A stretch of DNA of 64,000 nucleotides from Ensifer sp. LC163 (GCF_001695855.1 NZ_MBSS01000001.1:434001-498000); one strand, 5' to 3'. Positions 1 through 9,047 are shown, numbered from the stretch's first letter. A program made the numbers and translations. Notes: generated by a model from the sequence alone, not told the origin.

Positions 1-34
1 AACGGTCAGATGCTCCTAGGCAATACGCCTGTGC

Positions 35-1180
35 TCAGATGCACTCCTTGAACAGCTTCTTGGCCGCATCGAGCGTCAGCTCGACCGGGTTGCCGCCGGC
101 CGTCGGGTCGACGATCGCCATTTCCGACATCTCGTCGATGCGGTCGGTGCCGACGCCGAGTGCGGAGAGTTTGTCGGGAACGCCGAGTTCTTTGCGCAGC
201 TTCAGCACGTAGTCGTAAAAACCGTCGAACCCGCCGGAGATCCCGAGATAGGCGGCAGCCCGTACGATCTTGTCCTCGATCGCGGAGCGGTTGAAGCGCA
301 GCACCGGCGGCATGACCACGGCATTGGTCATGCCATGATGGGTGTTGTAGATCGCGCCGACCGGATGGGAGAGCGAGTGGATGGCGCCGAGCCCCTTCTG
401 GAAGGCGACAGCGCCCATGGCGGCCGCGCTCATCATGTTGGCGCGAGCCTCGATATCGGTCCCGTCCTTGTAGGCGCGCGGCAGATATTCCTTGACCAGC
501 CGCATGCCCTCAAGCGCGATGCCGGCCGACATCGGATGATAGAACGGCGAGGAATAGGCTTCCAGGCAATGGGCAAACGCATCCATGCCGGTGCCGGCGG
601 TGATGACCTTCGGCATGCCGACCGTCAGTTCCGGGTCACAGATGGTAACGGCAGGCAAGAACTTCGGATGAAAGATCACCTTCTTGACGTGGCTCGCCGA
701 GTTGGTGATGACGCTGGCGCGGCCGACTTCGGAGCCGGTGCCCGCTGTCGTTGGCACGGCGACGATCGGCGCGATGCCCTCGACGCTCGCACGGGTCCAC
801 CAGTCGCCGACATCCTCGAAGTCCCAGACCGGGCGGCTCTGGCCGGCCATGAAGGCCACGCACTTGCCGAGGTCGAGACCCGAGCCGCCGCCGAAGGCGA
901 CGACGCCGTCATGGTCGCCGTCCTTGAAGGCCTTCACGCCCGCGGCCAGATTGACATCGTTCGGGTTCGGGTCGACGTCGGCGAAGATCGCCCGGCCAAG
1001 GCCGTTGGCCTCGAGGATATCGAGCGCGTTCTGCGTGATCGCCATCGGCGCCAGGCCACGGTCGGTGATCAAGAGCGGCTTCTTCATGCCGGCGGCCTTG
1101 CAATGGTCGGCAAGCTCCTTGATCCGGCCGGCGCCGAACTTGATGGCGGTCGGATAGCTCCAGTTCGCGGTGATCGTCAT
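35..1180 (-). CDS. iron-containing (group III) alcohol dehydrogenase
   Basis: A 381-residue Fe-ADH family protein that would oxidise a primary alcohol to the aldehyde with NAD(P). Visible are the dinucleotide-binding GGGSGLDLGK (about residues 97-106) and the metal ligands of the family: D200 and H204 in DAFAHCLEAY, H268 in IHSLSHP and H282 in THHG. I start at ATG 1180 (MTITANWSYP). The reading frame is open further upstream, but only as shadow of the preceding gene. The start overlaps the stop of the aldehyde dehydrogenase gene by 4 bases (ATGA), so the two are translationally coupled and the aldehyde made here probably passes to that enzyme. The substrate cannot be read from sequence; a gamma-glutamylated amino alcohol is inferred from the neighbours. 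Confidence 0.88.
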   Translation of the reverse strand: MTITANWSYPTAIKFGAGRIKELADHCKAAGMKKPLLITDRGLAPMAITQNALDILEANGLGRAIFADVDPNPNDVNLAAGVKAFKDGDHDGVVAFGGGSGLDLGKCVAFMAGQSRPVWDFEDVGDWWTRASVEGIAPIVAVPTTAGTGSEVGRASVITNSASHVKKVIFHPKFLPAVTICDPELTVGMPKVITAGTGMDAFAHCLEAYSSPFYHPMSAGIALEGMRLVKEYLPRAYKDGTDIEARANMMSAAAMGAVAFQKGLGAIHSLSHPVGAIYNTHHGMTNAVVMPPVLRFNRSAIEDKIVRAAAYLGISGGFDGFYDYVLKLRKELGVPDKLSALGVGTDRIDEMSEMAIVDPTAGGNPVELTLDAAKKLFKECI

Positions 1181-2562
1181 GCGGTGACTTTCTTCAGATG
1201 GTAGGATTTCGGACGGGTAAGGTTCTGGAAGCCGATGACCGAAAGCGAGCCGCCGCGGCCGGTTTCCTTGACGCCGGTCCAGCACAATGCCGGATCGAGG
1301 TAGTCGGCGCGGTTCATGAACACGGTGCCGGTTTCGAGATCGCGGCCGATGCGCGAGGCGCGGTCAGCATCCTGGGTCCACAGCGACACGGTGAGCCCGT
1401 ATTGGCAATCGTTCATCAGCTCGATCGCCTGGCTGTCGCTCTTCACCTTCATGATGCCGACGGCCGGGCCGAAGGTTTCCTCGCGCATGAAGGCCATGGA
1501 GTGATCGACATCGACCAGCACCTGCGGCGCGAGATAGGCGCCGCCGTCGTCCTGCGGAAACAGTTTTGGGTCGACCAGCGCCTTGGCGCCCTTCGAGATC
1601 GCATCGCTGATCTGCTCGCGAACGGTTGCGGCGAAGCGCTTGTGCGCCATCGGTCCAAGCGTCGTTTCCGGATCGAGCGGATCGCCGAGCTTGTAGTTCG
1701 ACACCCAGGCGACCGACTTCTCGACGAAGGCGTCATAGAGCGATTCATGCACATAGATGCGCTCGATGCCGCAGCAGCATTGGCCGGAATTGAAGGTGGC
1801 GCCATCCATCAGCGTGTCAACGGCCGCATCGAGATCGGCGTCTTCCATGACGTAGCCAGGATCCTTGCCGCCGAGTTCGAGGCCGAGACCGGTAAAGGTT
1901 CCGGCAGCCGCGCGTTCGATCGACCGGCCGCCTTCGACCGAACCGGTGAAGTTGATGAAGTCGAAGCTCTTGGCCGCGATCAAGGCTGCCGTCGTCTCAT
2001 GGTCGAGGAAGACGTTCTGGAACACGTCGGCCGGAACGCCGGCTTCGACGAAGGCGCGCACCATGCGTTCACCCACCAGGATGGTCTGGCTGGCGTGCTT
2101 GATGATGACGGTGTTGCCGGCCATCAGCGCCGGCGCGACCGTATTGATCGCGGTCATATAGGGGTAATTCCACGGCGCGATGACGAAGACCACGCCATGC
2201 GGCTCGCGCTCGATACGACGACCGAAGCGGTCGCTTTCCTCGACAAGGATCGGTTTCAGCGCATCGGCGGCAATCGAAGCGACATAGTTCGAGCGCTCGT
2301 TGAATCCCCTGAACTCGCCGCCGTAGCGCACCGGCCGGCCCATCTGCCAGGCCAGTTCCGGCACGACCTCGTCGACCATCTCGTTGAGACGGGCGACACC
2401 GGCCAGCACCAGATTGACGCGCTCGTCCAGCGGGCGGCGCGCCCAGCTTTTCTGCGCCTGACGGGCGTGGGCGACCGCCTGTCTCGCCAGCTCCAGCGGC
2501 AAGGCCGGGCGCTCGGCATAAACCTCTCCGTTCACCGGAGAAATGCACTTGATCATGCTCAT
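1177..2562 (-). CDS. NAD(P)-dependent aldehyde dehydrogenase
   Basis: A 461-residue member of the ALDH superfamily oxidising an aldehyde to the carboxylate. The cofactor-binding APWNYP is at about residues 129-134, the general base E229 sits in LELGGKDP, and the nucleophilic Cys lies in the GQCCC segment (C263 by the GQxC pattern). Three consecutive cysteines here are unusual but not unprecedented. ATG 2562 (MSMIKC) follows a GGAAG ribosome site; a second ATG lies at 2556. It is downstream of the glutamine-synthetase-like gene (gap 86) and coupled to the alcohol dehydrogenase, suggesting a two-step alcohol-to-acid oxidation of one amide-linked substrate. Confidence 0.88.
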   Translation of the reverse strand: MSMIKCISPVNGEVYAERPALPLELARQAVAHARQAQKSWARRPLDERVNLVLAGVARLNEMVDEVVPELAWQMGRPVRYGGEFRGFNERSNYVASIAADALKPILVEESDRFGRRIEREPHGVVFVIAPWNYPYMTAINTVAPALMAGNTVIIKHASQTILVGERMVRAFVEAGVPADVFQNVFLDHETTAALIAAKSFDFINFTGSVEGGRSIERAAAGTFTGLGLELGGKDPGYVMEDADLDAAVDTLMDGATFNSGQCCCGIERIYVHESLYDAFVEKSVAWVSNYKLGDPLDPETTLGPMAHKRFAATVREQISDAISKGAKALVDPKLFPQDDGGAYLAPQVLVDVDHSMAFMREETFGPAVGIMKVKSDSQAIELMNDCQYGLTVSLWTQDADRASRIGRDLETGTVFMNRADYLDPALCWTGVKETGRGGSLSVIGFQNLTRPKSYHLKKVTA

Positions 2563-2648
2563 GATCGTCTTCCTGCTTCCATTTCGAATGACGGCGTGGC
2601 CGGCCTTGGCTATGGACCGGCCACTGAAACTTTGACTATCCGGCCTCG

Positions 2649-4013
2649 TCAGGCCCGCTCGAAACCGCGCGCCACTTCCCAGTCGGTGACGCGCCGGTCG
2701 TATTCTTCCTGTTCCCACTCGGCCGCGCGGACATAGTGGTCGATAACCTCGTCGCCAAAGGCGGCGCGCAACATCTCGGAGCCGGTCAGCGCCTCGGTGG
2801 CCGCACGCAGGGTGCGCGGGATTTCGCGCACGTTCTTGCCGCCATAGGCGTCGCCGACGAAGGGCGCCTCGAGTTCCATCTTGCCTTCGATACCGGAAAT
2901 GCCGGCTGCGAGCAAAGCTGCGAAAGCGAGATAGGGGTTTAGGTCGGAGCCGCCGACGCGGCACTCGATGCGGATCGCCTTGGTGTCTTCGCCGCACAGG
3001 CGATAGCCGGCCGTGCGGTTATCCTTGCTCCACACCGCCTTGGTCGGCGCGAAGGTGCCGGCCATGAAACGCTTGTAGGAATTGATGTAGGGCGCGAGGA
3101 AATAGGTGATCTCGCTGGCGTGGCTGAGCAGGCCGGCCACATATTGGCGCATCTGCTCCGACATGCCGTATTTACCGTCCATGTCGAAGAATTTGGGCGT
3201 CTTGCCATCGGCGCTCCACAGCGACTGGTGGATATGCGAGGACGAACCGGCCGCCGAATAGTTCCACTTGGCAAGGAAGGTGATCGCCTTGCCGCGCGAC
3301 CAGGCGATTTCCTTGCAGCCGTTCTTGATGATCGCGTGCCGGTCTGCCATCGTCAGCGCGTCGGCATAGCGCACGTTGATCTCTTCCTGGCCGGCGGAGG
3401 CTTCACCCTTGGAGTTCTCGACCGGGATGTCGGCGCCCTGCAGACCGTTGCGGATCGCCCGCATCACATCCTCTTCCTTGGTGGTCTGGAAGATGTGGTA
3501 GTCCTCGTTGTAGCCGCTGACGAGCTGCAGATTGCGATAGCCGGACCGGCGCGCATCGTCATAGGTCTGATCGAAGAGGAAGAATTCGAGCTCGCTTGCC
3601 ATGAAGGCCTTGAGGCCCATCGCCTCCAGCCGCGCGATCTGCTTCTTCAATATGGCGCGCGGCGAATGCGGCACTTCGGCGTGGGTGTGATGGTCGAGCA
3701 TGTCGCACAGCACCAGCGCGGTGCCTTCGAGCCACGGGATGCGCCGCAGCGTCGAAAGGTCCGGCTTCATCGTATAGTCGCCGTAGCCCTTCTCCCAACT
3801 CGTCGCCTTGTAGCCGGAGACGGTCTCCATCTCCAGGTCGGTTGCCAGCAGGTAGTTGCAGCTATGCGATTCCTGCCAGGCGCTGTCGACGAAATATTGT
3901 GCGTGGAAGCGCTTGCCCATCAGCCGGCCCTGCATGTCGACCTGGCAGGCGAGAACCGTATCGATGCGGCCGGCGGCGACATCCTCTTTCAATTGCTCGA
4001 ACGAATAGCTCAT
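2649..4013 (-). CDS. glutamine-synthetase-family gamma-glutamyl amine ligase
   Basis: A 454-residue GS-fold enzyme that would ligate glutamate through its gamma carboxyl to ammonia or an amine using ATP. The metal-binding SELEFFLF, the GQEEINVRYADAL segment, the GSSSHIHQSL loop and the Arg-rich NRTAGYR and IRIECR motifs of the fold are all visible. It is closer in style to PuuA and GlnA4-type amine ligases than to GlnA: it is short at the N-terminus, and I see no GlnA-type adenylylation-loop tyrosine motif. ATG 4013 was chosen; a TTG at 4016 is also in frame. Its position with an alcohol dehydrogenase, an aldehyde dehydrogenase and an APC permease supports glutamylation of an imported amino alcohol. 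Putrescine or an amino-acid amide cannot be excluded. Confidence 0.85.
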   Translation of the reverse strand: MSYSFEQLKEDVAAGRIDTVLACQVDMQGRLMGKRFHAQYFVDSAWQESHSCNYLLATDLEMETVSGYKATSWEKGYGDYTMKPDLSTLRRIPWLEGTALVLCDMLDHHTHAEVPHSPRAILKKQIARLEAMGLKAFMASELEFFLFDQTYDDARRSGYRNLQLVSGYNEDYHIFQTTKEEDVMRAIRNGLQGADIPVENSKGEASAGQEEINVRYADALTMADRHAIIKNGCKEIAWSRGKAITFLAKWNYSAAGSSSHIHQSLWSADGKTPKFFDMDGKYGMSEQMRQYVAGLLSHASEITYFLAPYINSYKRFMAGTFAPTKAVWSKDNRTAGYRLCGEDTKAIRIECRVGGSDLNPYLAFAALLAAGISGIEGKMELEAPFVGDAYGGKNVREIPRTLRAATEALTGSEMLRAAFGDEVIDHYVRAAEWEQEEYDRRVTDWEVARGFERA

Positions 4014-4056
4014 CAAATTTCATCCCATGTTTCGGCAAGCGGCCGTTCCCGTGGCC

Positions 4057-4092
4057 GCAAAAAGAAAGCGGGAGCAGCCCATGCGCTCCCGC
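4057..4092 (-). terminator. intrinsic terminator after the APC permease gene
   Basis: On the minus strand an 8-bp perfect stem (GCGGGAGC/GCTCCCGC) with a 9-base loop is followed by TTTCTTTTT. It lies between the permease stop and the ligase start, so the permease transcript should end here or be partly attenuated. The ligase-ALDH-ADH genes then depend on readthrough or on a promoter squeezed into about 45 bases. Confidence 0.8.
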
Positions 4093-4107
4093 CCATTTTA
4101 TTATTGG

Positions 4108-5655
4108 TTAGACTTGGCCGACCGCCTTTTCGGCAGCGGCGATTTCCGCCTGGCGGCGTGCCACTTCATCACCGATCGGCGGGCCGCGGAAGCGGCGGTT
4201 TTCCAGACCGAACCAGATGATCGCGGTCAACACCAGGAAGCCGACGGTGATGTAGAGCGCCCAGTCGTTCGGCGGCTGGATGCCGAGAACGAAGATCAGC
4301 ACCATGGCGATGATCGAGAGCACGGCGAAAAGCTTGAACATGCCTTCGCCCAGGCTCCATGGACCCATCTTGTCCCATTTCGACGTACCCCAGGCGAACA
4401 GACCGAGTGTGATCGGGATCGCGAAGGAGAAGAACAGGAAGATGACCGTGCACGACACGACGATCGTGTAGACCGGCGTTGCACCGATCGAGACGAGCGA
4501 CGAACCCCAGACGAAAAGCACGGAGAGGATCGAGCCGGTCCAGATCGCGGAAACCGGCGTACGGTAAGTCGGGCTGACCTTCGACAGCGCTTTCGACGCG
4601 GGCAGGCCGCCGTCGCGCGAGAAGGCGAAGATCATGCGGGAAGCCGACGTCACGGTCGCCAGCCCGCACAGCCACTGGCTGACGAGGATGGCGAGATAGA
4701 GGATGTCCTTGATGACCGGGTTGACTTGGCTGTCCATTGCCCAGAAGAACACGTTCCAGCCCTGCTTGGCGGCTTCGTCCATGTTCGGGATCATCAGCAC
4801 AAAGGCGCACAGCATGATGTAGCCGAACAGCGCCGACCAGAGCACCGAGGAGATCATGCCGCGCGGCACGGAATGGGCGGCCTTGACCGTTTCCTCCGAC
4901 GTGTGCGCCGAGGCGTCATAGCCGGTGATCGTGTAGATCGGCAGCAGCAGGCCGAGCAGGAAGACCCAGGTGCCGGATGTTTGCGGCCAGACGTTTCCGC
5001 CAGCTTCGCCCGAGTAGTTCGAGAAGGTGAAGAGCCGGGCGATGTCGTAGCTGTCGGCGGCCGCAAGGCAAACGAGGGCAAGCAGGATCGCGGTCGCGAA
5101 GATCAGGTAGCCGGAGAAATCGGTGAGTTTCGCCGTCAGCCCGATACCCATATGGTTCACCAGCGCCTGCGCGCCCGTGATGATCGCCAGGAAGACGATG
5201 CGGGTGGTCGTCGAGTCTTCGAGACCGAGATACGGCGTCCCGAACGAGCCCATGAAGAAATAGTAGGTGCCGACGTTGATCGCGCCGAGAACCGTGACGA
5301 GGCCGAGCAGGTTGAACCAGGCCGTCACCCAGCCGGTGAAGCGGTTGCCGAGGATCGAACCCCAGTGGTAGAGGCCGCCGGCGGTCGGATAGGCGGAGCT
5401 GATCTGCGCCATCGCAACGGCGAAGACGAGCGAGATAAAGCATCCGAGCGGCCAGCCGATGCCGATCGCCGCCCCGCCCGCGCCGGCCGTCGCCTGCGCC
5501 AGCGAGTTGATGCCGCCTGACAGAATGCAGATGATGGAGAATGAGACCGCGAAGTTCGAGAACTGGCTCATCCGCCGCTCGAGCTCCTGGGCATAGCCCA
5601 TCGAGTGCAGGACCTGCATGTCCTGCTTTTTGTCGAGATCAGTGTAGTCTGACAT
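4108..5655 (-). CDS. APC-superfamily amino acid/amine permease
   Basis: A 515-residue inner-membrane secondary transporter with about 12 hydrophobic segments and a hydrophilic N-terminus of about 45 residues. The FSIICILSGGINSLAQA stretch at the start of TM1 carries the unwound-helix signature of the amino acid/choline transporter (ACT) branch, to which GABA, polyamine and ethanolamine permeases belong. ATG 5655 (MSDYTDLDKK) follows AGGGGAAGA, an excellent ribosome site; the frame is open another 200 bases upstream without one. It is the likely uptake step of the 35-6550 cluster. The terminator just downstream makes it the end of an at least partly separate transcript. Confidence 0.87.
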   Translation of the reverse strand: MSDYTDLDKKQDMQVLHSMGYAQELERRMSQFSNFAVSFSIICILSGGINSLAQATAGAGGAAIGIGWPLGCFISLVFAVAMAQISSAYPTAGGLYHWGSILGNRFTGWVTAWFNLLGLVTVLGAINVGTYYFFMGSFGTPYLGLEDSTTTRIVFLAIITGAQALVNHMGIGLTAKLTDFSGYLIFATAILLALVCLAAADSYDIARLFTFSNYSGEAGGNVWPQTSGTWVFLLGLLLPIYTITGYDASAHTSEETVKAAHSVPRGMISSVLWSALFGYIMLCAFVLMIPNMDEAAKQGWNVFFWAMDSQVNPVIKDILYLAILVSQWLCGLATVTSASRMIFAFSRDGGLPASKALSKVSPTYRTPVSAIWTGSILSVLFVWGSSLVSIGATPVYTIVVSCTVIFLFFSFAIPITLGLFAWGTSKWDKMGPWSLGEGMFKLFAVLSIIAMVLIFVLGIQPPNDWALYITVGFLVLTAIIWFGLENRRFRGPPIGDEVARRQAEIAAAEKAVGQV

Positions 5656-5767
5656 TTTTCTTCCCCTGATTACTTCAGATCCGACCGCCCCATTGCGGCA
5701 GGGTCCCATCACCACCTGCCCCGGCAAGCCGGAACAGGACCGCGGCCAGGCCGCTCCCCAGGGTCTT

Positions 5768-6550
5768 TTATTGTTTTGAAAGTGCTGCCACGCCTTGGGC
5801 GAGCAGCCCTTCCAGATAATCGGCCATGACCCTCTGGCCGATCTCGTTTCGAATGAGATCATTGCGGATCTCGATCATCACATTCGGCAGTCCGTTTTGG
5901 ACGCCGTATTCGATCAGGCTGTGCGTAACCCCATCGGCCGGCCCATAGGGCTCGTTGCGGCGGATGTCGTAGGCAACCTTGCCCCTGGTTGCGAAGATCA
6001 GCATCTGGTCGGCGAGCCGGCTGTCGCTATCGTGCAGGATGCCGACTTCGACTGCGCGCGGCTTGCCGAAATAGACCGGCGTGAACGAGTGCATGGTAAC
6101 AACCACCGGCGGCCGGCCTCTGGCCTTGCGCTCGGAGACGAACCGGGTGACGGCGTTGCGAAACGGCAGGTAGATCTCGTCTACCCGTGCCTGCCGTTCC
6201 TCGCCCGGCATGTTGCGATTGCCCGGAACCTCGTAGACTTCGCTGACGGCCGGCATTGCGCCCGCGGCTTCCGGCGGACGGTTGCAATCATAGGCAAGGC
6301 GCGAGAAGCGCTGATAGATCAGGGCTGCGTCGAGCTTGCGCGACAGAAGCTCGGCGACAGCGAGCGCACCCGGGTCCCACGCAATGTGACTTTCGAGCGC
6401 CTGCTGGGAAAGGCCGAGCGAACCGAGACGCTCCGGCACCCGGCGTGACGCATGTTCGCAAACGAGGACGAGATCGCCTCTCCCGGCCGCGTTCTCGATC
6501 GCAACCGGATCACCGTCTGTTTCGGTCAAAAGTCGCGTCAACACCGGCAT
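5768..6550 (-). CDS. N-formylglutamate amidohydrolase family protein
   Basis: A 260-residue FGase/HutG2-type metal-dependent amidohydrolase. The family motifs LVLVCEHAS (residues 28-36), the TMHSFTP block and YDIRRNEPYGP are intact. Such enzymes cleave an amide with a carboxylate-bearing acyl donor. In this cluster, with a gamma-glutamyl ligase and no histidine genes nearby, I infer release of glutamate from a gamma-glutamyl product rather than N-formylglutamate hydrolysis. ATG 6550 is preceded by GCAAGAGGGG. It is the promoter-proximal gene of the minus-strand operon and diverges from the RpiR regulator. Confidence 0.8.
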   Translation of the reverse strand: MPVLTRLLTETDGDPVAIENAAGRGDLVLVCEHASRRVPERLGSLGLSQQALESHIAWDPGALAVAELLSRKLDAALIYQRFSRLAYDCNRPPEAAGAMPAVSEVYEVPGNRNMPGEERQARVDEIYLPFRNAVTRFVSERKARGRPPVVVTMHSFTPVYFGKPRAVEVGILHDSDSRLADQMLIFATRGKVAYDIRRNEPYGPADGVTHSLIEYGVQNGLPNVMIEIRNDLIRNEIGQRVMADYLEGLLAQGVAALSKQ

Positions 6551-6646
6551 CCCCTCTTGCCCCGTTAGACGTTCGTTAATGAAAAGATTTGTTCAGAGAT
6601 AAGCGAGTGTCAATCGAAATCTGAAACGATCTCTTCAAAATTGCGA

Positions 6647-6676
6647 TTGACTTCAATTGTGACAGCGATGTTTAAT
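6647..6676 (+). promoter_or_regulatory. sigma70-type promoter of the RpiR regulator gene
   Basis: TTGACT (6647-6652), 18 bases, then TTTAAT (6671-6676), in the 166-base divergent gap. It points at the regulator gene 41 bases downstream. Confidence 0.6.
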
Positions 6677-6684
6677 CTGTCACA
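6658..6684. promoter_or_regulatory. inverted repeat TGTGACA-N13-TGTCACA, candidate RpiR operator
   Basis: A perfect 7-bp inverted repeat straddling the -10 box of the regulator promoter. Centre-to-centre spacing is about 20 bp, suiting a dimer bound on one helix face. One half-site copy (TGTCACA, 7710-7716) recurs upstream of the ABC transporter operon. Autoregulation and control of the transporter are inferred. Confidence 0.5.
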
Positions 6685-6716
6685 AACTGGCGTTAGACCA
6701 GTTCAGGGGAACGAAT

Positions 6717-7595
6717 TTGACCAGCAAGGCGACATCCACGACGGTGTCGGATGTGATCAATGCCCACTTCGCCGCGCTGACCCGCGCGGAAAGACAGTTG
6801 GCCGAGACACTTCTCGACAATTATCCGGTATCGGGGCTCGGTTCGATCACCACGGTCGCCGAGAATGCCGGCGTATCGACGCCGACCGTCGCCCGCATGG
6901 TGCAAAAGCTTGGTTTCAAAGGCTTTCCTGATTTCCAGTCACGGCTGCATCAGGAGCTGGAAGCCACCATTTCCAACCCGATCAGCAAGCATGACCGCTG
7001 GGCCGCGAGCGCGCCCGGCACCCACACGCTCAATCGCTTTGCCGATGCCGCCATGAACAACATGCGCGAGACGCTGGCGCAGATCGAGCCACAGGAATTC
7101 GACGAGGCGGTCGCGCTTGTCGCCGACCGCAGGCGCAACGTCTATCTGCTCGGCGGCCGCATCACCCGCGCCGTTGCCGATTATCTCTTCACGCATCTGC
7201 AGGTGATCCGCCCGGGCGTGACCGAGATCGCGTCGAATGCCAGCGCCTGGCCGCATTACGTGCTCGACATGCGCCACGGCGACGTGCTGATTCTCTTCGA
7301 CATCCGCCGCTACGAGCAGGAAATGGAGACGCTGGCGAAATCGGCGCGCGAACGCGGCGTCGAGATCGTGCTCTTCACCGATCGCTGGAGTTCGCCGGTG
7401 GCAAAATCCGCCTCCAAGGTCTTCCGCTCGCAGATCGAGGTGCCCTCGGCCTGGGACAGTTCGGTGGTGATCCTGTTTCTGGTCGAGGCCCTGATCGAAG
7501 CCGTTCAGAGCACCAACTGGGACGCCACCCGCGACCGGATGAAGACGCTCGAGGGGCTGTTCGATTCGACCCGCATCTTTCGCAAGCCGGTTTAG
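6717..7595 (+). CDS. RpiR-family (HTH-6/SIS) transcriptional regulator
   Basis: A 292-residue regulator with an N-terminal HTH-6 domain (about residues 8-85, including ITTVAENAGVSTPTVARMVQKLGFKG) and a C-terminal SIS domain (about 125-255, with VYLLGGRITRAVADYLF and VLILFDIRRY) that usually senses a phosphosugar or related metabolite. I accept the TTG start at 6717 because AGGGGA lies at the right spacing and no ATG precedes the HTH. It diverges from the gamma-glutamyl/alcohol operon and lies upstream of an ABC importer, so it may control either or both. Confidence 0.88.
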   Translation: MTSKATSTTVSDVINAHFAALTRAERQLAETLLDNYPVSGLGSITTVAENAGVSTPTVARMVQKLGFKGFPDFQSRLHQELEATISNPISKHDRWAASAPGTHTLNRFADAAMNNMRETLAQIEPQEFDEAVALVADRRRNVYLLGGRITRAVADYLFTHLQVIRPGVTEIASNASAWPHYVLDMRHGDVLILFDIRRYEQEMETLAKSARERGVEIVLFTDRWSSPVAKSASKVFRSQIEVPSAWDSSVVILFLVEALIEAVQSTNWDATRDRMKTLEGLFDSTRIFRKPV

Positions 7596-7782
7596 GAGGG
7601 GCAGCCGGCACGTTCACGGAATTTTATGCACGTGTGTTTCAGTGAAGGCGTCGTGTCGGAAAAAGAATTGCTCTTCCAACGACATGCGCGGCGCGAACAG
7701 ACACATCGCTGTCACACAAGTTTCATCGCATCTCATTAACAGCATCGCCGAAATTGACTGAAAACCCATAAGGAGAACGCCA

Positions 7783-8889
7783 GTGATTTCAAAGACTCAA
7801 CGCCTGCTCTCGCTTTCCACCGCCATTCTTCTGGCAACGACGGCGATTGCCGCTGCCGAGCCGAGCGCAGAGCTCATCGAAGCCGCCAAGAAAGAAGGCA
7901 TGCTGACCACCGTCGCTCTGCCCCATGACTGGTGCGGCTACGGCGACGTCATCGCCTCCTTCAAGGCCAAGTACCCGGAAATTCAGGTCAACGAACTGAA
8001 CCCCGACGCCGGCTCTGCCGACGAAGTCGAGGCGGTCAAGGCTAACAAGGACAACAAGGGCCCGCAGGCGCCTGACGTTGTCGACGTCGGCCTCGCCTTC
8101 GGTCCGCAGATGAAGGCCGAAGGCCTGCTGCAGCCTTACAAAGTGTCCACCTGGGACGAAATTCCCGATAGCGTCAAGGATGCCGAAGGCTACTGGTACG
8201 GCGACTATTACGGCGTGATGTCGTTCCTCGTGAACAAGGACCTCGTCGCCAATTCGCCGAAGGACTGGACCGATCTGCTGAAGCCGGAATATGCCGGTCA
8301 GGTAGCACTCGCCGGCGACCCGCGCGCCTCGAACCAGGCGATCCTCGGCGTTCTCGCCGCCGGCCTCGCCAAGGGCGCTAAGTCGGGCAAGGAAGCCGGC
8401 GAAGCCGGTCTCGGCTATTTCGCCGAGTTGAACAAGGCCGGCAACTTCGTTCCGGTCATCGGCAAATCGGGCACGCTGGCCCAGGGCTCGACCCCGATCA
8501 TCGTCGCCTGGGACTACAACGCGCTTGGCTGGGGCAAGACGCTGGCCGGCAACCCGCCGACCGAAGTCGTGGTTCCGGCCAGCGGCGTTCTCGCCGGCGT
8601 CTACGTTCAGGGCATCTCGGCCTACGCGCCGCACCCGAACGCAGCGAAGCTGTGGATGGAGCACCTCTACTCGGACGAAGGTCAGCTCGGTTGGCTCAAG
8701 GGCTTCTGCCACCCGGCCCGCTTCAACGCCATGGTCAAGGCCGGCAAGGTTCCGCAGGAACTGATCGACGCCCTGCCGCCGGCAGCGGCTTACGAAAAGG
8801 CCTACTTCCCGACGCTCGAAGAAGTCGACGCCAACAAGGCTGCCGTCACCGGCGGCTGGGATGCCGTCGTCGGCGCGAACGTCCAGTAA
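7783..8889 (+). CDS. ABC transporter periplasmic substrate-binding protein
   Basis: A 368-residue extracellular solute-binding protein of the PotD/Fe3+/phosphonate-type class. It has a Sec signal peptide (residues 1 to about 25, ending IAAAEP) and an SBP_bac fold in which DVVDVGLAFGPQMKAEGLL, YGVMSFLVNKD and IVAWDYNALGWG are recognisable hinge and ligand segments. GTG 7783 follows AAGGAG at ideal distance. It is first in a four-gene importer operon but separated from the permeases by 209 bases holding two strong hairpins. The ligand is unknown; an amine or small organic cation is plausible from the class and from the neighbouring amine catabolism. Confidence 0.87.
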   Translation: MISKTQRLLSLSTAILLATTAIAAAEPSAELIEAAKKEGMLTTVALPHDWCGYGDVIASFKAKYPEIQVNELNPDAGSADEVEAVKANKDNKGPQAPDVVDVGLAFGPQMKAEGLLQPYKVSTWDEIPDSVKDAEGYWYGDYYGVMSFLVNKDLVANSPKDWTDLLKPEYAGQVALAGDPRASNQAILGVLAAGLAKGAKSGKEAGEAGLGYFAELNKAGNFVPVIGKSGTLAQGSTPIIVAWDYNALGWGKTLAGNPPTEVVVPASGVLAGVYVQGISAYAPHPNAAKLWMEHLYSDEGQLGWLKGFCHPARFNAMVKAGKVPQELIDALPPAAAYEKAYFPTLEEVDANKAAVTGGWDAVVGANVQ

Positions 8890-8905
8890 GCCTTTCCACA
8901 GCCAT

Positions 8906-8937
8906 GCCGTCCCGGCCGGTCTTCCGGCCGGGACGGC
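8906..8937 (+). other. 14-bp perfect hairpin immediately after the binding-protein gene
   Basis: A G/C-rich stem (GCCGTCCCGGCCGG and its complement) with loop TCTT begins 17 bases after the stop. No T-run follows, so it is better read as an RNA-stabilising or attenuating structure than as a full terminator. Confidence 0.65.
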
Positions 8938-8947
8938 TACGTTATTC

Positions 8948-9047
8948 CTGCATGTTTCCTTAAATCCCAGCCGATTTAAGGAAACATGCAGCAATTCAAA
9001 GTGCTACAGCGACCTTCGCACGTCTGATAAGGCGGGCGGCGCTGTAG
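8948..9047. repeat. composite palindromic repeat (19-bp hairpin plus CTACAGCG...CGCTGTAG)
   Basis: 8948-8991 is a perfect hairpin with 19-bp arms (CTGCATGTTTCCTTAAATC) and a 6-base loop. 9004-9047 is bounded by CTACAGCG and CGCTGTAG. The same two modules occur in the opposite order at 63264-63369, so this is a mobile-type intergenic repeat, inserted here within an ABC operon. Confidence 0.8.

Noticed and set aside
1198-2736. A 512-codon plus-strand open frame opposite the aldehyde dehydrogenase.
   Set aside because: Mirror-frame artefact; the minus-strand gene has complete ALDH motifs.
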